DNA from: Lachnospiraceae bacterium
Lineage (GTDB): Bacteria; Bacillota; Clostridia; Lachnospirales; Lachnospiraceae
Direction: 5' to 3'
Assembly (NCBI GenBank): GCA_024694785.1
Contig: JAILJL010000089.1
Span: 1 to 28,740, forward strand
DNA length: 28,740 bases
This document shows positions 1-8,800 of the stretch, one piece after another (positions within the stretch are counted from its first letter, which is position 1; each line of letters starts with the position of its first letter). The notes beneath the pieces are model-generated. The model ran no database searches, was not told the DNA's origin, and saw only the letters and a list, made by a program, of their open reading frames with translations. The translations under genes were made by a program, and so were the position numbers.

Positions 1-2
1 TC

Positions 3-611
3 TATTCCGTTCAGATAACAACCGGGCATGGTGTGCTGGCATTCACGAATACCAAGGATTTCGAGGGCGGGTATTATGTGCTCGGTAATCTTACAACGGG
101 TAAGATCACGGCGAATCTCAGAATCAATGTGCGTTGCGGAACCTATACTTTGCTTGTTGCCAATAATGAGCAAAGCGGTGCTGTGGAAGTTACGGTTGAA
201 GATAATAAGACGACTTTTGTCAATCTCTCCAAATTCGTGAATAACGAGGTTAAGCGTTGTACGATAACATTCCTTGTCTCGGTTCCGAATGCGGTACTTA
301 CGATTAACGGCAAGGCGGTGGACTATTCCCGGCCTCTTTCCCTTAAATACGGAATGTATCGTATAGTATGCACGCTTGATGGATATGAAGAGTGGTCACG
401 ACTGTTATTCGTTAATTCAAAGACCGCATATATCGATATCAATCTTGAGAAAATCACTGTGGATAATAATGATGATGATGATAATAGTGATGATAACGGC
501 GATAATGATGACGATAACGACGATGATGATGACGATAACGACGATGATGGTGGAGATAGCGGCAACGACGATGATGACGACGATGAGGATTTTGGAGAAA
601 CCGATTTTTAG
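3..611 (+). CDS. PEGA-type domain protein with Asp-rich C-terminal tail (5' partial)
   Basis: The reading frame is open to the left edge of the window, so the N-terminus is missing; a GTG at 33 is probably internal. The visible part has two beta-rich repeats of about 70 residues. The second (about nt 270-450) looks like a PEGA domain: a hydrophobic strand, an N-G-K turn, a proline, a 'LKYGMYRI' strand and a D-G-Y-E motif. PEGA domains usually sit outside the membrane in surface or sensor proteins, so an exported or membrane-anchored protein is likely, but no signal peptide is in view. The last 49 residues are about 60% aspartate with Asn, Gly and Ser, ending in phenylalanine. The tail could bind cations or act as a charged spacer; its function is unknown. 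Confidence 0.7.
   Translation, partial: YSVQITTGHGVLAFTNTKDFEGGYYVLGNLTTGKITANLRINVRCGTYTLLVANNEQSGAVEVTVEDNKTTFVNLSKFVNNEVKRCTITFLVSVPNAVLTINGKAVDYSRPLSLKYGMYRIVCTLDGYEEWSRLLFVNSKTAYIDINLEKITVDNNDDDDNSDDNGDNDDDNDDDDDDNDDDGGDSGNDDDDDDEDFGETDF
462..608 (+). repeat. GAT/GAC trinucleotide-rich tract encoding the acidic tail
   Basis: A run of GAT and GAC codons broken by AAT/AAC, GGC and AGC encodes about 29 Asp in 49 residues. It creates long open frames in the other phases (Met/Ile-rich and Ser-rich) that are artefacts. Such tracts can change length by replication slippage. Confidence 0.8.
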
Positions 612-618
612 CGGTTTT
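598..618 (+). terminator. Weak intrinsic terminator of the PEGA-type gene
   Basis: AAACCG and CGGTTT form a 6-bp stem around an 8-nt loop containing the stop codon, followed by a short T run. It is the only hairpin seen before the hup promoter, but it is weak. Confidence 0.35.
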
Positions 619-728
619 ATACGACTTGTTAATTTTGGTTTTAATATTCTCATAGTCTGAAAGTTGCCAAAAGAGGTGGATTTTACCAAAAAAACATAGA
701 AAAAATACGATAAATTAGCCATTTTTTA

Positions 729-757
729 TTGACAAACGTATAAAAAGAAAGTATAAA
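729..757 (+). promoter_or_regulatory. Sigma-A-type promoter of hup
   Basis: TTGACA (729-734), a 17-nt spacer and TATAAA (752-757) match the vegetative consensus closely. The leader to the hup start is about 60 nt and ends in a strong AAGGAGG site at 809-815. Confidence 0.85.
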
Positions 758-824
758 TAAGGAGTGAGAGAAATCTCAACAAAATAAAATATCCAGTATT
801 AATAATACAAGGAGGAACTTAATA

Positions 825-1100
825 ATGAACAAAGCAGAGTTAGTAGCAGTTATGGCTGAGAAGGCTGGCATCTCCAAGAAGGCAGCAGAAGCATCATTAA
901 AGGCATTTACTGAGACAGTAGCTAAGGAACTTAAGAAGGGCCAGAAGGTTCAGTTAGTTGGATTCGGTACTTTTGAAGTTGCTAAGAGAGCAGCTAGAAC
1001 AGGTAGAAATCCTCAGACTGGCGCTGAAATGAAGATTAAGGCTTCAAAGGCTCCTAAGTTTAAGCCTGGTAAGGCATTAAAGGATATCGTAAACAAATAA
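825..1100 (+). CDS. hup: DNA-binding protein HU
   Basis: 91 residues, the normal HU length. HU is a histone-like homodimer that bends and compacts DNA non-specifically in the nucleoid. The protein starts MNKAELVAVMAEKAG, the typical helical dimerisation region. It carries the family signature GFGTFEV-KRAARTGRNPQTG at about residues 46-65, including the Arg-rich beta arm with the Asn-Pro tip that intercalates in the minor groove. AAGGAGG precedes the ATG. Codon choice (AAG, GCA, GCT, TTA) looks like that of a highly expressed gene. It has its own promoter and terminator, so it is probably a single-gene unit at the head of the rqcP-ftsH block. Confidence 0.97.
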   Translation: MNKAELVAVMAEKAGISKKAAEASLKAFTETVAKELKKGQKVQLVGFGTFEVAKRAARTGRNPQTGAEMKIKASKAPKFKPGKALKDIVNK

Positions 1101-1119
1101 TTAATTGTATACGAACTTT

Positions 1120-1148
1120 AGGGACGTGCTTCTGTACGTCCCTTTTTT
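1120..1148 (+). terminator. Intrinsic terminator after hup
   Basis: GGGACGT (1121-1127) pairs with ACGTCCC (1136-1142) across an 8-nt loop, followed by six T. It lies just upstream of the rqcP ribosome site and probably ends most hup transcripts, with readthrough into the next genes possible. Confidence 0.85.
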
Positions 1149-1164
1149 AATACGGAGGAAGTAT

Positions 1165-1404
1165 ATGAGATTGGATAAATACCTTAAGGTATCGAGGCTT
1201 ATTAAAAGACGTACCGTGGCGGCTGAAGCCTGCAATGCGGGACGTGTAACCATTAACGGTAAGGTGGCAAAAGCTTCAAGCGAGGTTAAGGTCGGCGATA
1301 TTATTGAAATTTCGTTCGGAACGAATCCTGTTAAGGCAGAAGTGATTGATATACAGGATACGTCAAAGAAGGATGAAGCAAAAGAATTATTCAGATACCT
1401 GTAG
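1165..1404 (+). CDS. rqcP: RqcP / YabO, S4-domain ribosome quality-control factor
   Basis: 79 residues from the ATG at 1165, which follows GGAGGA at 1154-1159; a longer frame from 1105 would run through the hup terminator and is rejected. The protein is essentially one S4 RNA-binding domain (MRLDKYLKVSRLIKRR, then GRVTINGKVAKASSEVKVGD), the Hsp15/YabO type. In Bacillus subtilis RqcP binds stalled 50S subunits with RqcH and supports C-terminal poly-alanine tailing of stuck nascent chains. Position between hup and a divIC-like gene matches the yabO position in B. subtilis. An Hsp15-type heat-shock label is possible, but length and context favour RqcP. Confidence 0.88.
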   Translation: MRLDKYLKVSRLIKRRTVAAEACNAGRVTINGKVAKASSEVKVGDIIEISFGTNPVKAEVIDIQDTSKKDEAKELFRYL

Positions 1405-1473
1405 AGTTGCATTTTATTGCAAAAAAGGGTAAGATTATTTTGTGAAATCCCGTGATTGGGGGAAGGGTAGCGT

Positions 1474-1761
1474 ATGAGTCGGAAGAAGAGTAAGAAAAGA
1501 CAATCGCATGTTGTTACAATCACTTTATTGCTCCTATTGATAGTGCTTGGCTTTAATATGGTGAAGTTATACAGCAAGAATCGCGCGCTGGAGAAACAGG
1601 AAAAGTATTATAGCGATGCAATTGAAGATGAGATGGAGCGAAGCGAGAATCTCACTGAATACGAGAAATTTACGAAGACCATCGAGTTCATTGAGAAGAT
1701 GGCGCGTGAGAAGCTTGGACTTGTATTTGGTAACGAGATTATATTTAAGGAGGAAGAATAG
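1474..1761 (+). CDS. divIC: Septum formation initiator DivIC/FtsB-like protein
   Basis: 95 residues: a short Lys/Arg-rich cytoplasmic N-terminus, one membrane helix at about residues 14-30, a charged coiled-coil-like stretch, and a conserved-looking end (EFIEKMAREKLGLV) typical of DivIC/FtsB. Such proteins form a bitopic complex with FtsL/DivIB that signals to the septal peptidoglycan synthase. The location between the S4 gene and tilS matches divIC in Firmicutes. The start at 1474 follows a GGGGGAAGGG stretch. Sequence identity in this family is low, so the call rests on topology plus context. Confidence 0.83.
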   Translation: MSRKKSKKRQSHVVTITLLLLLIVLGFNMVKLYSKNRALEKQEKYYSDAIEDEMERSENLTEYEKFTKTIEFIEKMAREKLGLVFGNEIIFKEEE

Positions 1762-1784
1762 CGTCTAAATGCGGGCGCTTTTTT
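1760..1784 (+). terminator. Possible terminator or attenuator between divIC and tilS
   Basis: AGCGTC (1760-1765) pairs with GGCGCT (1774-1779, one G-T pair) and is followed by a T run to 1784. It starts within the divIC stop codon, 10 nt upstream of the tilS start, so it may only partly reduce readthrough. Confidence 0.5.
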
Positions 1785-1793
1785 CATAGGATA

Positions 1794-3137
1794 ATGAATA
1801 TTAAAGAGGCAGTGGAATCTATTATTATTGAGCATGAGCTTATAAGAAGCGGAGATCGTGTGCTTGTGGCTTTGTCGGGCGGCGCGGATTCCGTCTGCCT
1901 TCTTGTGATTCTTAATGAGCTTAAGGGAAAGCTTGATTTCGCCGTATCGGCAATGCATATCAATCATGGATTAAGAGAAGAAGCGATGAATGACGCAGAG
2001 TATTCTAAGGAGCTATGCGTAAGACTTGGTGTACCGTATTATTATGCGAAGATCGATGTCAATTCATATGTAGATGAAAAGCATCTGTCGACGGAGGAAG
2101 CCGGCAGAATCTTAAGATATCAAGAGTTTGACAAGGTTATGAAGAAGGATGGCTATGATCTTCTTGCGACTGCACATCATGCCAACGATCTTGCGGAGAC
2201 AATGATTCTATTCCTGTCAAGAGGGACGGGAATAAAAGGACTTGCGCCGATAACTTATAAGAATGGCAATATTATAAGACCGTTATTGCCGGTTACAAAA
2301 GATGAGATTGTTGAATTCCTTGAAAGTGAAGGCATTAGGTACTGCGAAGACAGAACCAATGCGGATAATGACTATACCAGGAATTATATAAGACACGAGG
2401 TTATTCCGAGGCTTGTAAGTGTTAATGACAGAGCGGTTGAGCATATGGCAAAGACCGCGGATATCGTATCGGAGGCATATGATGTGCTTGACGAAGTCGT
2501 TGACGGATATGAGAAGACGTATATAAGAGAAGACGGAGATGGTTATCTTATCTGCGATGGAGCGGCATTACTTAAGCCTTATATATATAAGGCGCTGATT
2601 CACAGGGCGATAGTAAAAGCGGCTCATGCGGAGAAGGATATAACAACGGTGCATATAAGCGGTGTCGAGACACTTATGGATAAGCAGGTCGGTCGTGTGA
2701 TGTATCTGCCGTATAGCTTACGCGCGAGGCGCGAATACGACGGCGTAAGTATAAGACCGTTATCCGGTGAGACCGGGGAACGAATAGCGCCTGAAGTAAA
2801 CTGCAGAACCAGAACTTTTATGCGGGAAGAAGGTATGCAGATACCCGAAAAAGAATATACCAAATGGTTTGATTATGATATAATAAAGGATACATTCAAT
2901 ATAAGGCCCGTTGCGGATGATGATGAAATGACGGTTCTTAAGTCCGGCGGGACGAAGAAGCTTAAGGATCTATTTAAGGATCTTAAGGTCCCGATGGATA
3001 AGCGTAAGGATTATATGTGTGTTGCCACCGGCAATCATGTATATTGGGTAATAGGCTTACGGATGGGCGAAGACGCTAAGATTACGGATAATACAAGAGT
3101 AATTCTTGAGATAGATATAGCGGAGGTAAGAAGATGA
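1794..3137 (+). CDS. tilS: tRNA(Ile)-lysidine synthase TilS
   Basis: 447 residues, normal for long-form TilS. The enzyme uses ATP and lysine to convert C34 of the CAU-anticodon tRNA-Ile to lysidine, so that it reads AUA and is charged with isoleucine; it is normally essential. The N-terminal PP-loop SGGADS is at residues 28-33. Further family motifs are HHANDLAETMILFLSRGTG (about 127-145) and a TRNYIRHEVIPRL segment. The C-terminal TilS domain is present (FKDLKVPMDKRKDY, then VYWVIGLR). The gene order tilS-hpt-ftsH is conserved in Firmicutes. Its stop overlaps the hpt start in an ATGA at 3134-3137, implying translational coupling. Confidence 0.96.
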   Translation: MNIKEAVESIIIEHELIRSGDRVLVALSGGADSVCLLVILNELKGKLDFAVSAMHINHGLREEAMNDAEYSKELCVRLGVPYYYAKIDVNSYVDEKHLSTEEAGRILRYQEFDKVMKKDGYDLLATAHHANDLAETMILFLSRGTGIKGLAPITYKNGNIIRPLLPVTKDEIVEFLESEGIRYCEDRTNADNDYTRNYIRHEVIPRLVSVNDRAVEHMAKTADIVSEAYDVLDEVVDGYEKTYIREDGDGYLICDGAALLKPYIYKALIHRAIVKAAHAEKDITTVHISGVETLMDKQVGRVMYLPYSLRARREYDGVSIRPLSGETGERIAPEVNCRTRTFMREEGMQIPEKEYTKWFDYDIIKDTFNIRPVADDDEMTVLKSGGTKKLKDLFKDLKVPMDKRKDYMCVATGNHVYWVIGLRMGEDAKITDNTRVILEIDIAEVRR

Positions 3138-3658
3138 GCGAGAAGATATCGGTAATGATTTCGGAAGAAGAGGTTGATGCGAGAATTGCCGAACTCGGAG
3201 CAAAGATCAGTAAGGATTATGAAGGCAAGACCGTGCATATGATATGTGTCCTTAAGGGCGGCGTATTCTTTATGTGTGAGCTTGCAAAGAAGATTACGGT
3301 GCCGGTAACCATGGATTTCATGTCGGTATCAAGTTACGGTAACGGAACGGTGTCAAGCGGAGTTGTTAAGATAGTCAAGGATCTTGATGATACCATAGAA
3401 GGCAAGGACGTACTTGTTGTGGAGGATATCATCGATTCGGGAAGAACATTAAGTTATCTTCTCGAGAATCTTAAGAATAGAAAGCCAAGCAGTCTTAAGC
3501 TTTGTACGCTTCTTGATAAGCCTGACAGAAGAGTCACCGAGGTTAACGTGGATTATACGGGATTCGAGATAGAGGATAAGTTCGTTATAGGATATGGCCT
3601 TGATTATGCCCAGAAGTATAGGAACCTTCCGTACATAGGCGTAGTGGAACTTGACTGA
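3134..3658 (+). CDS. hpt: Hypoxanthine phosphoribosyltransferase
   Basis: 174 residues, the usual length. The enzyme transfers phosphoribose from PRPP to hypoxanthine (and often guanine), making IMP/GMP in purine salvage. The PRPP-binding motif VLVVEDIIDSGRTL lies at about residues 92-105 with the two acidic residues in place. Other segments (VCVLKGGVFFMCEL-type loop; 'SSYGNGTVSSG'; C-terminal VIGYGLDYAQKYRNLPYIG) match the family. It overlaps tilS by four bases and precedes ftsH. In B. subtilis HprT also interacts with FtsH and TilS. The salvage role fits the deo operon further on in the window. Confidence 0.96.
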   Translation: MSEKISVMISEEEVDARIAELGAKISKDYEGKTVHMICVLKGGVFFMCELAKKITVPVTMDFMSVSSYGNGTVSSGVVKIVKDLDDTIEGKDVLVVEDIIDSGRTLSYLLENLKNRKPSSLKLCTLLDKPDRRVTEVNVDYTGFEIEDKFVIGYGLDYAQKYRNLPYIGVVELD

Positions 3659-3663
3659 TAATT

Positions 3664-3669
3664 GGAGGG
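3664..3669 (+). promoter_or_regulatory. Ribosome binding site deciding the ftsH start
   Basis: GGAGGG lies 7 nt upstream of the TTG at 3677. An earlier in-frame TTG at 3662 would overlap this site and is therefore unlikely to be the start. Confidence 0.75.
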
Positions 3670-3676
3670 TGCACAG

Positions 3677-5500
3677 TTGAAAGGTACAAGAAGAGGAGTT
3701 TTCTTATATATATTTTTGATTCTGGCAGTTGTCGGAATCTGGCTGTTCTATGGCAGGCTGTCTGTTGTTGACAGCTCTTACAACAAGAAGCAGCTCATAG
3801 AGGATATCAAAGATGGCAGGGTTGTGAGCATAACCCTTCAGCAGGAGAGAGAGGTGCCGACCGGATTCGTTAAGATAAGTCGTGTTAATGAAAAGGGCGA
3901 AAGCAAGCTCATAGTTATGGCGACGTCCGATGTTAATGAGACAGCGGAACTGCTTGACAGCCTTAATTTCAGTAATTATATTCTTACGGAAGTTCCGGCG
4001 GAGAGTTTCCTCAAAGATCTATTACCGCTGCTGCTTGTCTTTGGTGCGATGTTCATTTTATTCATAATTATGATGAACAGACAGGCTGCAGGCGGAGGCG
4101 GCGTACCGCGTAATGATTTCGGAAGAAACAGAGCAAAGCTTCATGAGAAGAATGCGATCAATGTTAATTTCGAATCTGTTGCGGGACTTAAAGAAGAGAA
4201 AGACGAGTTATATGAGGTGGTGGATTTCCTTAAGGATCCACAAAAATATACGACACTTGGTGCGAGAATCCCTAAGGGTCTTATACTGGTAGGCCCTCCG
4301 GGAACGGGTAAGACACTTCTTGCCAAGGCCGTTGCGGGAGAAGCGGGAGTACCGTTCTTCTCGATATCCGGTTCTGATTTCGTTGAATTATATGTAGGTA
4401 TCGGTGCCGCACGTGTAAGAGATCTTTTCGCGGAAGCTAAGGCCAATGCGCCATGCATAATATTTATCGACGAGATTGATGCCGTTGCGCGTCACAGAGG
4501 TTCGGGACTTGGCGGCGGACATGATGAAAGAGAGCAGACATTGAATCAGCTTCTTGTTGAAATGGATGGATTCGGCAATAATGAAGGCATTATTGTTATG
4601 GCTGCAACCAACAGAGTTGATATCCTGGATCCCGCGATTATGAGACCGGGCAGATTTGACAGGAAGGTATATGTGGGACGTCCTGATGTCAAGGCAAGAC
4701 GCGAGATACTTGATGTACATATTAAGAATAAGCCTCTTGGCGATGATGTGGATCTTGAGCGTGTAGCCAAGACTACCGCAGGATTTGCAGGTGCGGATCT
4801 TGAGAACCTTATGAATGAAGCTGCAATTTCTGCAGCAAAAGAAGGGCGCAAGTATATAATCCAGGAAGATATTAATAAGAGCTTTGTTAAAGTAGGCATA
4901 GGAACAGAGAAGAGAAGCCGTGTGGTATCGGAGAAAGAGCGTAAGATTACTGCGTACCATGAAGCGGGACACGCAATGCTCTTCCACCTTCTTCCGGATG
5001 TGGGCCCTGTACATACAGTGTCAATTATTCCTACAGGCAATTCAGCCGCAGGATATACAATGCCGCTTGATCAGGATGACAATATGTTCCTAACAAAGAA
5101 GAAGATGCTCCAGGATATTATGGTGGATTTAGGTGGAAGAATCGCGGAAGAGTTAATCTTTGATGATATAACGACCGGAGCAAGTCAGGACCTTAAGCAG
5201 GCGACCAAGCTTGCAAGGGCAATGATCATGAAGTATGGTATGTCAGATAAGATCGGTCTTATAAGTCTTGATAATGAAGAGGAAGAAGTGTATATCGCCA
5301 GGGAGATGGCACATGCAAGATCTTATGGTGAGAATGTGGCAACTAAGATCGATGAAGAAGTAAAGTCTATTATCGATGATTGTTATGCCAAGGCTAAGAA
5401 AATTATAAGCGATCATATGAAAGAGTTACATGCTGTTTCCGAGATGCTTCTTGAGAAGGAACGTATTACGCGCGAGGAATTTGAGTCTGTGTTCGAATAG
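3677..5500 (+). CDS. ftsH: ATP-dependent zinc metalloprotease FtsH
   Basis: 607 residues from TTG 3677. FtsH is a hexameric membrane AAA+ protease that degrades misassembled membrane proteins and selected regulators. Order of parts: TM helix at about residues 6-24, small extracytoplasmic domain, second TM helix at about 114-134, then the AAA module with Walker A GPPGTGKT (206-213), Walker B IIFIDE (261-266) and the second region of homology (RPGRFDR). The peptidase follows, with zinc motif HEAGH (428-432) and third ligand Asp505 in TTGASQDL. Nothing essential is missing. It is separated from hpt by 18 nt and probably belongs to the same operon. The TTG start implies modest translation. Confidence 0.96.
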   Translation: MKGTRRGVFLYIFLILAVVGIWLFYGRLSVVDSSYNKKQLIEDIKDGRVVSITLQQEREVPTGFVKISRVNEKGESKLIVMATSDVNETAELLDSLNFSNYILTEVPAESFLKDLLPLLLVFGAMFILFIIMMNRQAAGGGGVPRNDFGRNRAKLHEKNAINVNFESVAGLKEEKDELYEVVDFLKDPQKYTTLGARIPKGLILVGPPGTGKTLLAKAVAGEAGVPFFSISGSDFVELYVGIGAARVRDLFAEAKANAPCIIFIDEIDAVARHRGSGLGGGHDEREQTLNQLLVEMDGFGNNEGIIVMAATNRVDILDPAIMRPGRFDRKVYVGRPDVKARREILDVHIKNKPLGDDVDLERVAKTTAGFAGADLENLMNEAAISAAKEGRKYIIQEDINKSFVKVGIGTEKRSRVVSEKERKITAYHEAGHAMLFHLLPDVGPVHTVSIIPTGNSAAGYTMPLDQDDNMFLTKKKMLQDIMVDLGGRIAEELIFDDITTGASQDLKQATKLARAMIMKYGMSDKIGLISLDNEEEEVYIAREMAHARSYGENVATKIDEEVKSIIDDCYAKAKKIISDHMKELHAVSEMLLEKERITREEFESVFE

Positions 5501-5593
5501 TGAATTTTATTCATCTTCAAATTGAGTAAGGTGAAAATCTTTTGTGCATATATGACAAAAACATATCGAAGGCATAATAGAATTTTGGGAAAA

Positions 5594-5621
5594 CTTACAG
5601 TCTGTCTTATGGTATTATAAT
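5594..5621 (+). promoter_or_regulatory. Promoter candidate for a short transcript after ftsH
   Basis: CTTACA (5594-5599), a 16-nt spacer and a perfect TATAAT (5616-5621). The expected start near 5628 is only about 85 nt upstream of a strong terminator, with no reading frame between. Confidence 0.55.
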
Positions 5622-5627
5622 AGACGT

Positions 5628-5714
5628 AAACCCCCAATACATTATATAATTTTTGCTAACCCCATAGTAAAAATACCTTCTCCTAAAAGACAACCAGCGA
5701 CGGTTGTCTTTTTA
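5628..5714 (+). ncRNA. Candidate small RNA or terminated leader downstream of ftsH
   Basis: The segment is bounded by a TATAAT promoter ending at 5621 and an 11-bp terminator at 5685-5712, and holds no plausible gene. It contains an ACCCCCAATA stretch, an AT-rich core and TTTTTGCTAACCCC. I do not recognise a known riboswitch or sRNA family. Alternatively it is only an ftsH 3' UTR ending at this terminator. Confidence 0.4.
5685..5713 (+). terminator. Strong intrinsic terminator between ftsH and the kinase gene
   Basis: AAAAGACAACC (5685-5695) pairs perfectly with GGTTGTCTTTT (5702-5712) around a 6-nt loop, with the T run forming the end of the stem. It ends ftsH transcription and isolates the kinase gene. 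Confidence 0.9.
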
Positions 5715-5742
5715 TTTTGCGCGGCATGTGAAAACATGGTGA

Positions 5743-5763
5743 ATTCCATTGCCAGCATGGAAT
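5743..5763 (+). promoter_or_regulatory. Perfect dyad operator overlapping the kinase promoter
   Basis: ATTCCAT (5743-5749) and ATGGAAT (5757-5763) form a perfect 7-7-7 inverted repeat of 21 bp. The -35 hexamer TTGCCA (5749-5754) lies inside it. Size and placement suit a dimeric TetR-type repressor. The downstream product begins with a TetR-type HTH, so autorepression is the simplest hypothesis. A shorter dyad CATGT-GAAA-ACATG lies just upstream at 5725-5738. Confidence 0.6.
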
Positions 5764-5777
5764 CTATCTTCTATAAT
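5749..5777 (+). promoter_or_regulatory. Promoter of the TetR-kinase gene
   Basis: TTGCCA (5749-5754), a 17-nt spacer and TATAAT (5772-5777) give 11 of 12 consensus bases. Transcription would start near 5784, about 50 nt before the TTG start codon. Confidence 0.75.
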
Positions 5778-5834
5778 GATTTTAAAGTCAATATCGTAAC
5801 CCGTTAATTGTTTCATTAATAGAGGATAATAGCA

Positions 5835-8800
5835 TTGGCGAGAAAGGTTAGATTAAGTAAAACGGAACGCAGCGATAAAATAATGGAGGCTGCGATATAT
5901 GAATTTGCGATGAGAGGATATGCAAATGCAAAGCTTTCGGATATAGCGGCGCGCGCGGGCGTGTCGTATGGACTGGTATCTGCCAGATTTGGTTCGAAGG
6001 AAGAGCTTTTGTGTGCCTCTTTATTTGTTATTACGGATATTTTTGACAAGGCCGAGAGGATGCAGGGAGATGTATTTGAACGCATTAACTGCGTAATTGA
6101 TCAGATAAGGGAGTATGCGGAGAATTCTGCGATAGAATTTGATTACTGTCTCAGTGTGCTTGGCGGCAAGGATATTCCGGATTGCGTGTATAAGATTCTT
6201 TGGGATTATTTTACGACGGATAGTGCACTTAATCTCCTTGGCAGCGCAATGGAGAAGGGAATTCTGGTAAAGGACGACCCGTATTCATTTATAAGAAATG
6301 TTATGGTCCTCGCATTACAGGTATTCGATAATGACCGAAAATTCGGTCATTATTTCAGAACGAATGAAGAGATTCTGAGAATTGTTGTTATTGATGATGA
6401 ATCGAGAAGAAGGATAGGAGGAGAGTATCCTGATTATAATGTTACCGACAAACGGATACAGATATATGAGGATTTTATCAGACTTCTTAATAAGAGATTC
6501 ATATCCGCGCAGTATTATAATATAGATACGGATGAGCAGGAAATTGTCAGGATTAATTCCAAGATAAATGGTATTACTTATAGGAAAACCGGATTCTATG
6601 CGGGATTCTCGGATTATATCGATAATTATGTAGCAGATGAGGATAAGAAGCAGCTTCGTGATTTGATAAGACCTTGTTTGCTTAAAAAGCAGCTTAAAGT
6701 AAATGACAATATAAGCATGACTTATACTCAGAGAATCGATGACAAAGAGCAGTTTATTATGTTGCAGATATCGCCGGGCCTGGACGAAAGCCACGCGATT
6801 GCCGTATTTACTGATGTCACGAATACGATTCTTGAGCGAAGAGCTAATGAAATGCGACTCAAGAGTCAGGAGGATAAGAATGCAGAGCTGCTTCGTGATG
6901 AGGCAGCATATCAGCGTGCGATTCTTGCCAAGGCAGATTCATACTGGAAGCTTAATGTCACCAAGAACAAGGTTATAGGAAGTATTCATGAATCTGATAA
7001 AAATTATCCTATAGAATTCGTCAAATATACAGGGGCGTCTTTTGTTGATTATGATAAGAGTATCAAGATCTGGGCCGCAGACCAGGTTGACAGAGAATAC
7101 AGACAGGAATTTAAGAGGAAGATGTCTGCGGTGTATCTTATCGAGCAATTTCATAAGGGCAATCGAATTCTTGGGCTTGTCGTAAGAGAGAGGCCTAATG
7201 GCAAAGACTGGATATACAGGCGTTATGTTGCTTATCTGTCGGAAGACGAGAGGACGCGTGATATATATGCAATGACGGTTGCGTATGATGTGACGGAAGA
7301 AGTTCTTGCGATTCAGGAAAATGAGGCTAAGGAAAAGGGAATTCACGGACTTATTGAAACTTTGTATCAAGTTGAGGATGTAGAGCGCGCTATAGAGCGG
7401 ATGCTTGCCATTATCGGTAATTATTACAAGGCTGACAGGGCATATGTATTTGAATTCAACAAAGAAAGAACGGAGGCTTTATATCGCTACGAATGGTGTA
7501 AGCGCGGAATTAAGTCATCAAAGGGAAATGTTGACAAGATTCCGTTTGAATATCTGGCTGCATGGTTCCTTATATTTGAGAATGAAGGAGAGCTTAGAAT
7601 AGACGATATCAGTAAGGAACTGGATAAGAGAACCGGACTTTATAAGTCTCTTTGCATGGAGTGCGTTAATAATGTACTTGCCGTGCCGATTGTAATGGAG
7701 GGCGTAATTGTCGGATATGTGGGACTCGACAATCCGAAGCGGCGTATGGACGAAACTATCGTGCTTAAGACGTCTGCTGCGCTTTCTTATAGTGAAATTC
7801 TAAGAAGAAAGCAAAATGATGAAGATCATATAGTATCCGAGCATATATACAGAAGCTTCAGGTCTGTTTATTATGTGGATTTTAATACCGATTATATCGC
7901 TGCGCATACGACAGATGAGAAAAAGAAGGAGGAATTCTGCAAGGGTAGAAGCTATACTGAATTCATAAGAAGATACGTCCGGGAATATATACCTGAAAGC
8001 AGTGAGCAAAGATGCAGGGTTATGCTGGCAACGGAATATATAATGGAACAGTTTAAGAGCCGGGACATGGTCGTTGTGGACTATGTCAGCGAGAAAACCA
8101 AGAAGCGCAGAAGTATAGCGCTTAGGTTCATTAAAGCAAACGAACCGGGTACAGCTGCGGTTATATGTGAGATTGATAATACAGATGCGGTTATGCGTGA
8201 ACGTGAAGTCGCCAATAGACTTGACGCCGCACGAAAAGCTGCAGAAGCTGCAAATGAATCCAAATCAAGATTTTTATTCAATATGTCCCATGATATAAGA
8301 ACACCTATGAATGCAATTATAGGATTCACCAATCTTGCGGAACAAAGTATTGATAATAAGGAGCTTGTTCTTGAGTATCTTGGCAAGGTACGAAATGCAA
8401 ATTCATATCTTAAGACACTTGTGGATGATGTTCTTGATATGGCGAGAATCGAAGCGGGACGCTTCCGGATTGAGGAAACGGTCTGCGATGTTAAGGCTAC
8501 TACGGATGAGATATGCAAGCTTCTTGCCGCGGATGCAAAGAGGAAGAATATAGCATTGACTTATGAGGTAAGGCACCTACGGCATCCGTATGTCTGGGCG
8601 GATATACTAAGAGTCAAGCAGATAGTCATTAATGTTATATCCAATGCGATTAAATATACGTATGAGAGCGGACGTGTAAAGTATACGGTTACGGAAGAAC
8701 CATCTGACCGCGACGGGTATTCGCGATTCGTGCTTAAAGTTGTCGATAATGGAATCGGTATGAGTAAGGAATTCTTAGGACGTATATATAATCAGTTTGA

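Noticed and set aside
323..722. Ser-rich and Met/Ile-rich open frames on both strands over the 5' gene end
   Set aside because: They are other-phase readings of the GAT/GAC tract; they have no ribosome sites and show only low-complexity residues.
3662..3676. Longer FtsH beginning at TTG 3662
   Set aside because: The extension would include the GGAGGG ribosome site as coding sequence; TTG 3677 has proper spacing.
4388..5040. Long minus-strand open frames (164 and 208 codons) opposite ftsH
   Set aside because: They lie wholly within the conserved AAA and protease domains of FtsH and have no recognisable domains or ribosome sites.
6315..7370. Minus-strand open frames opposite the kinase gene
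   Set aside because: Composition and position fit antisense shadows of a continuous 1190-codon gene; no start signals.
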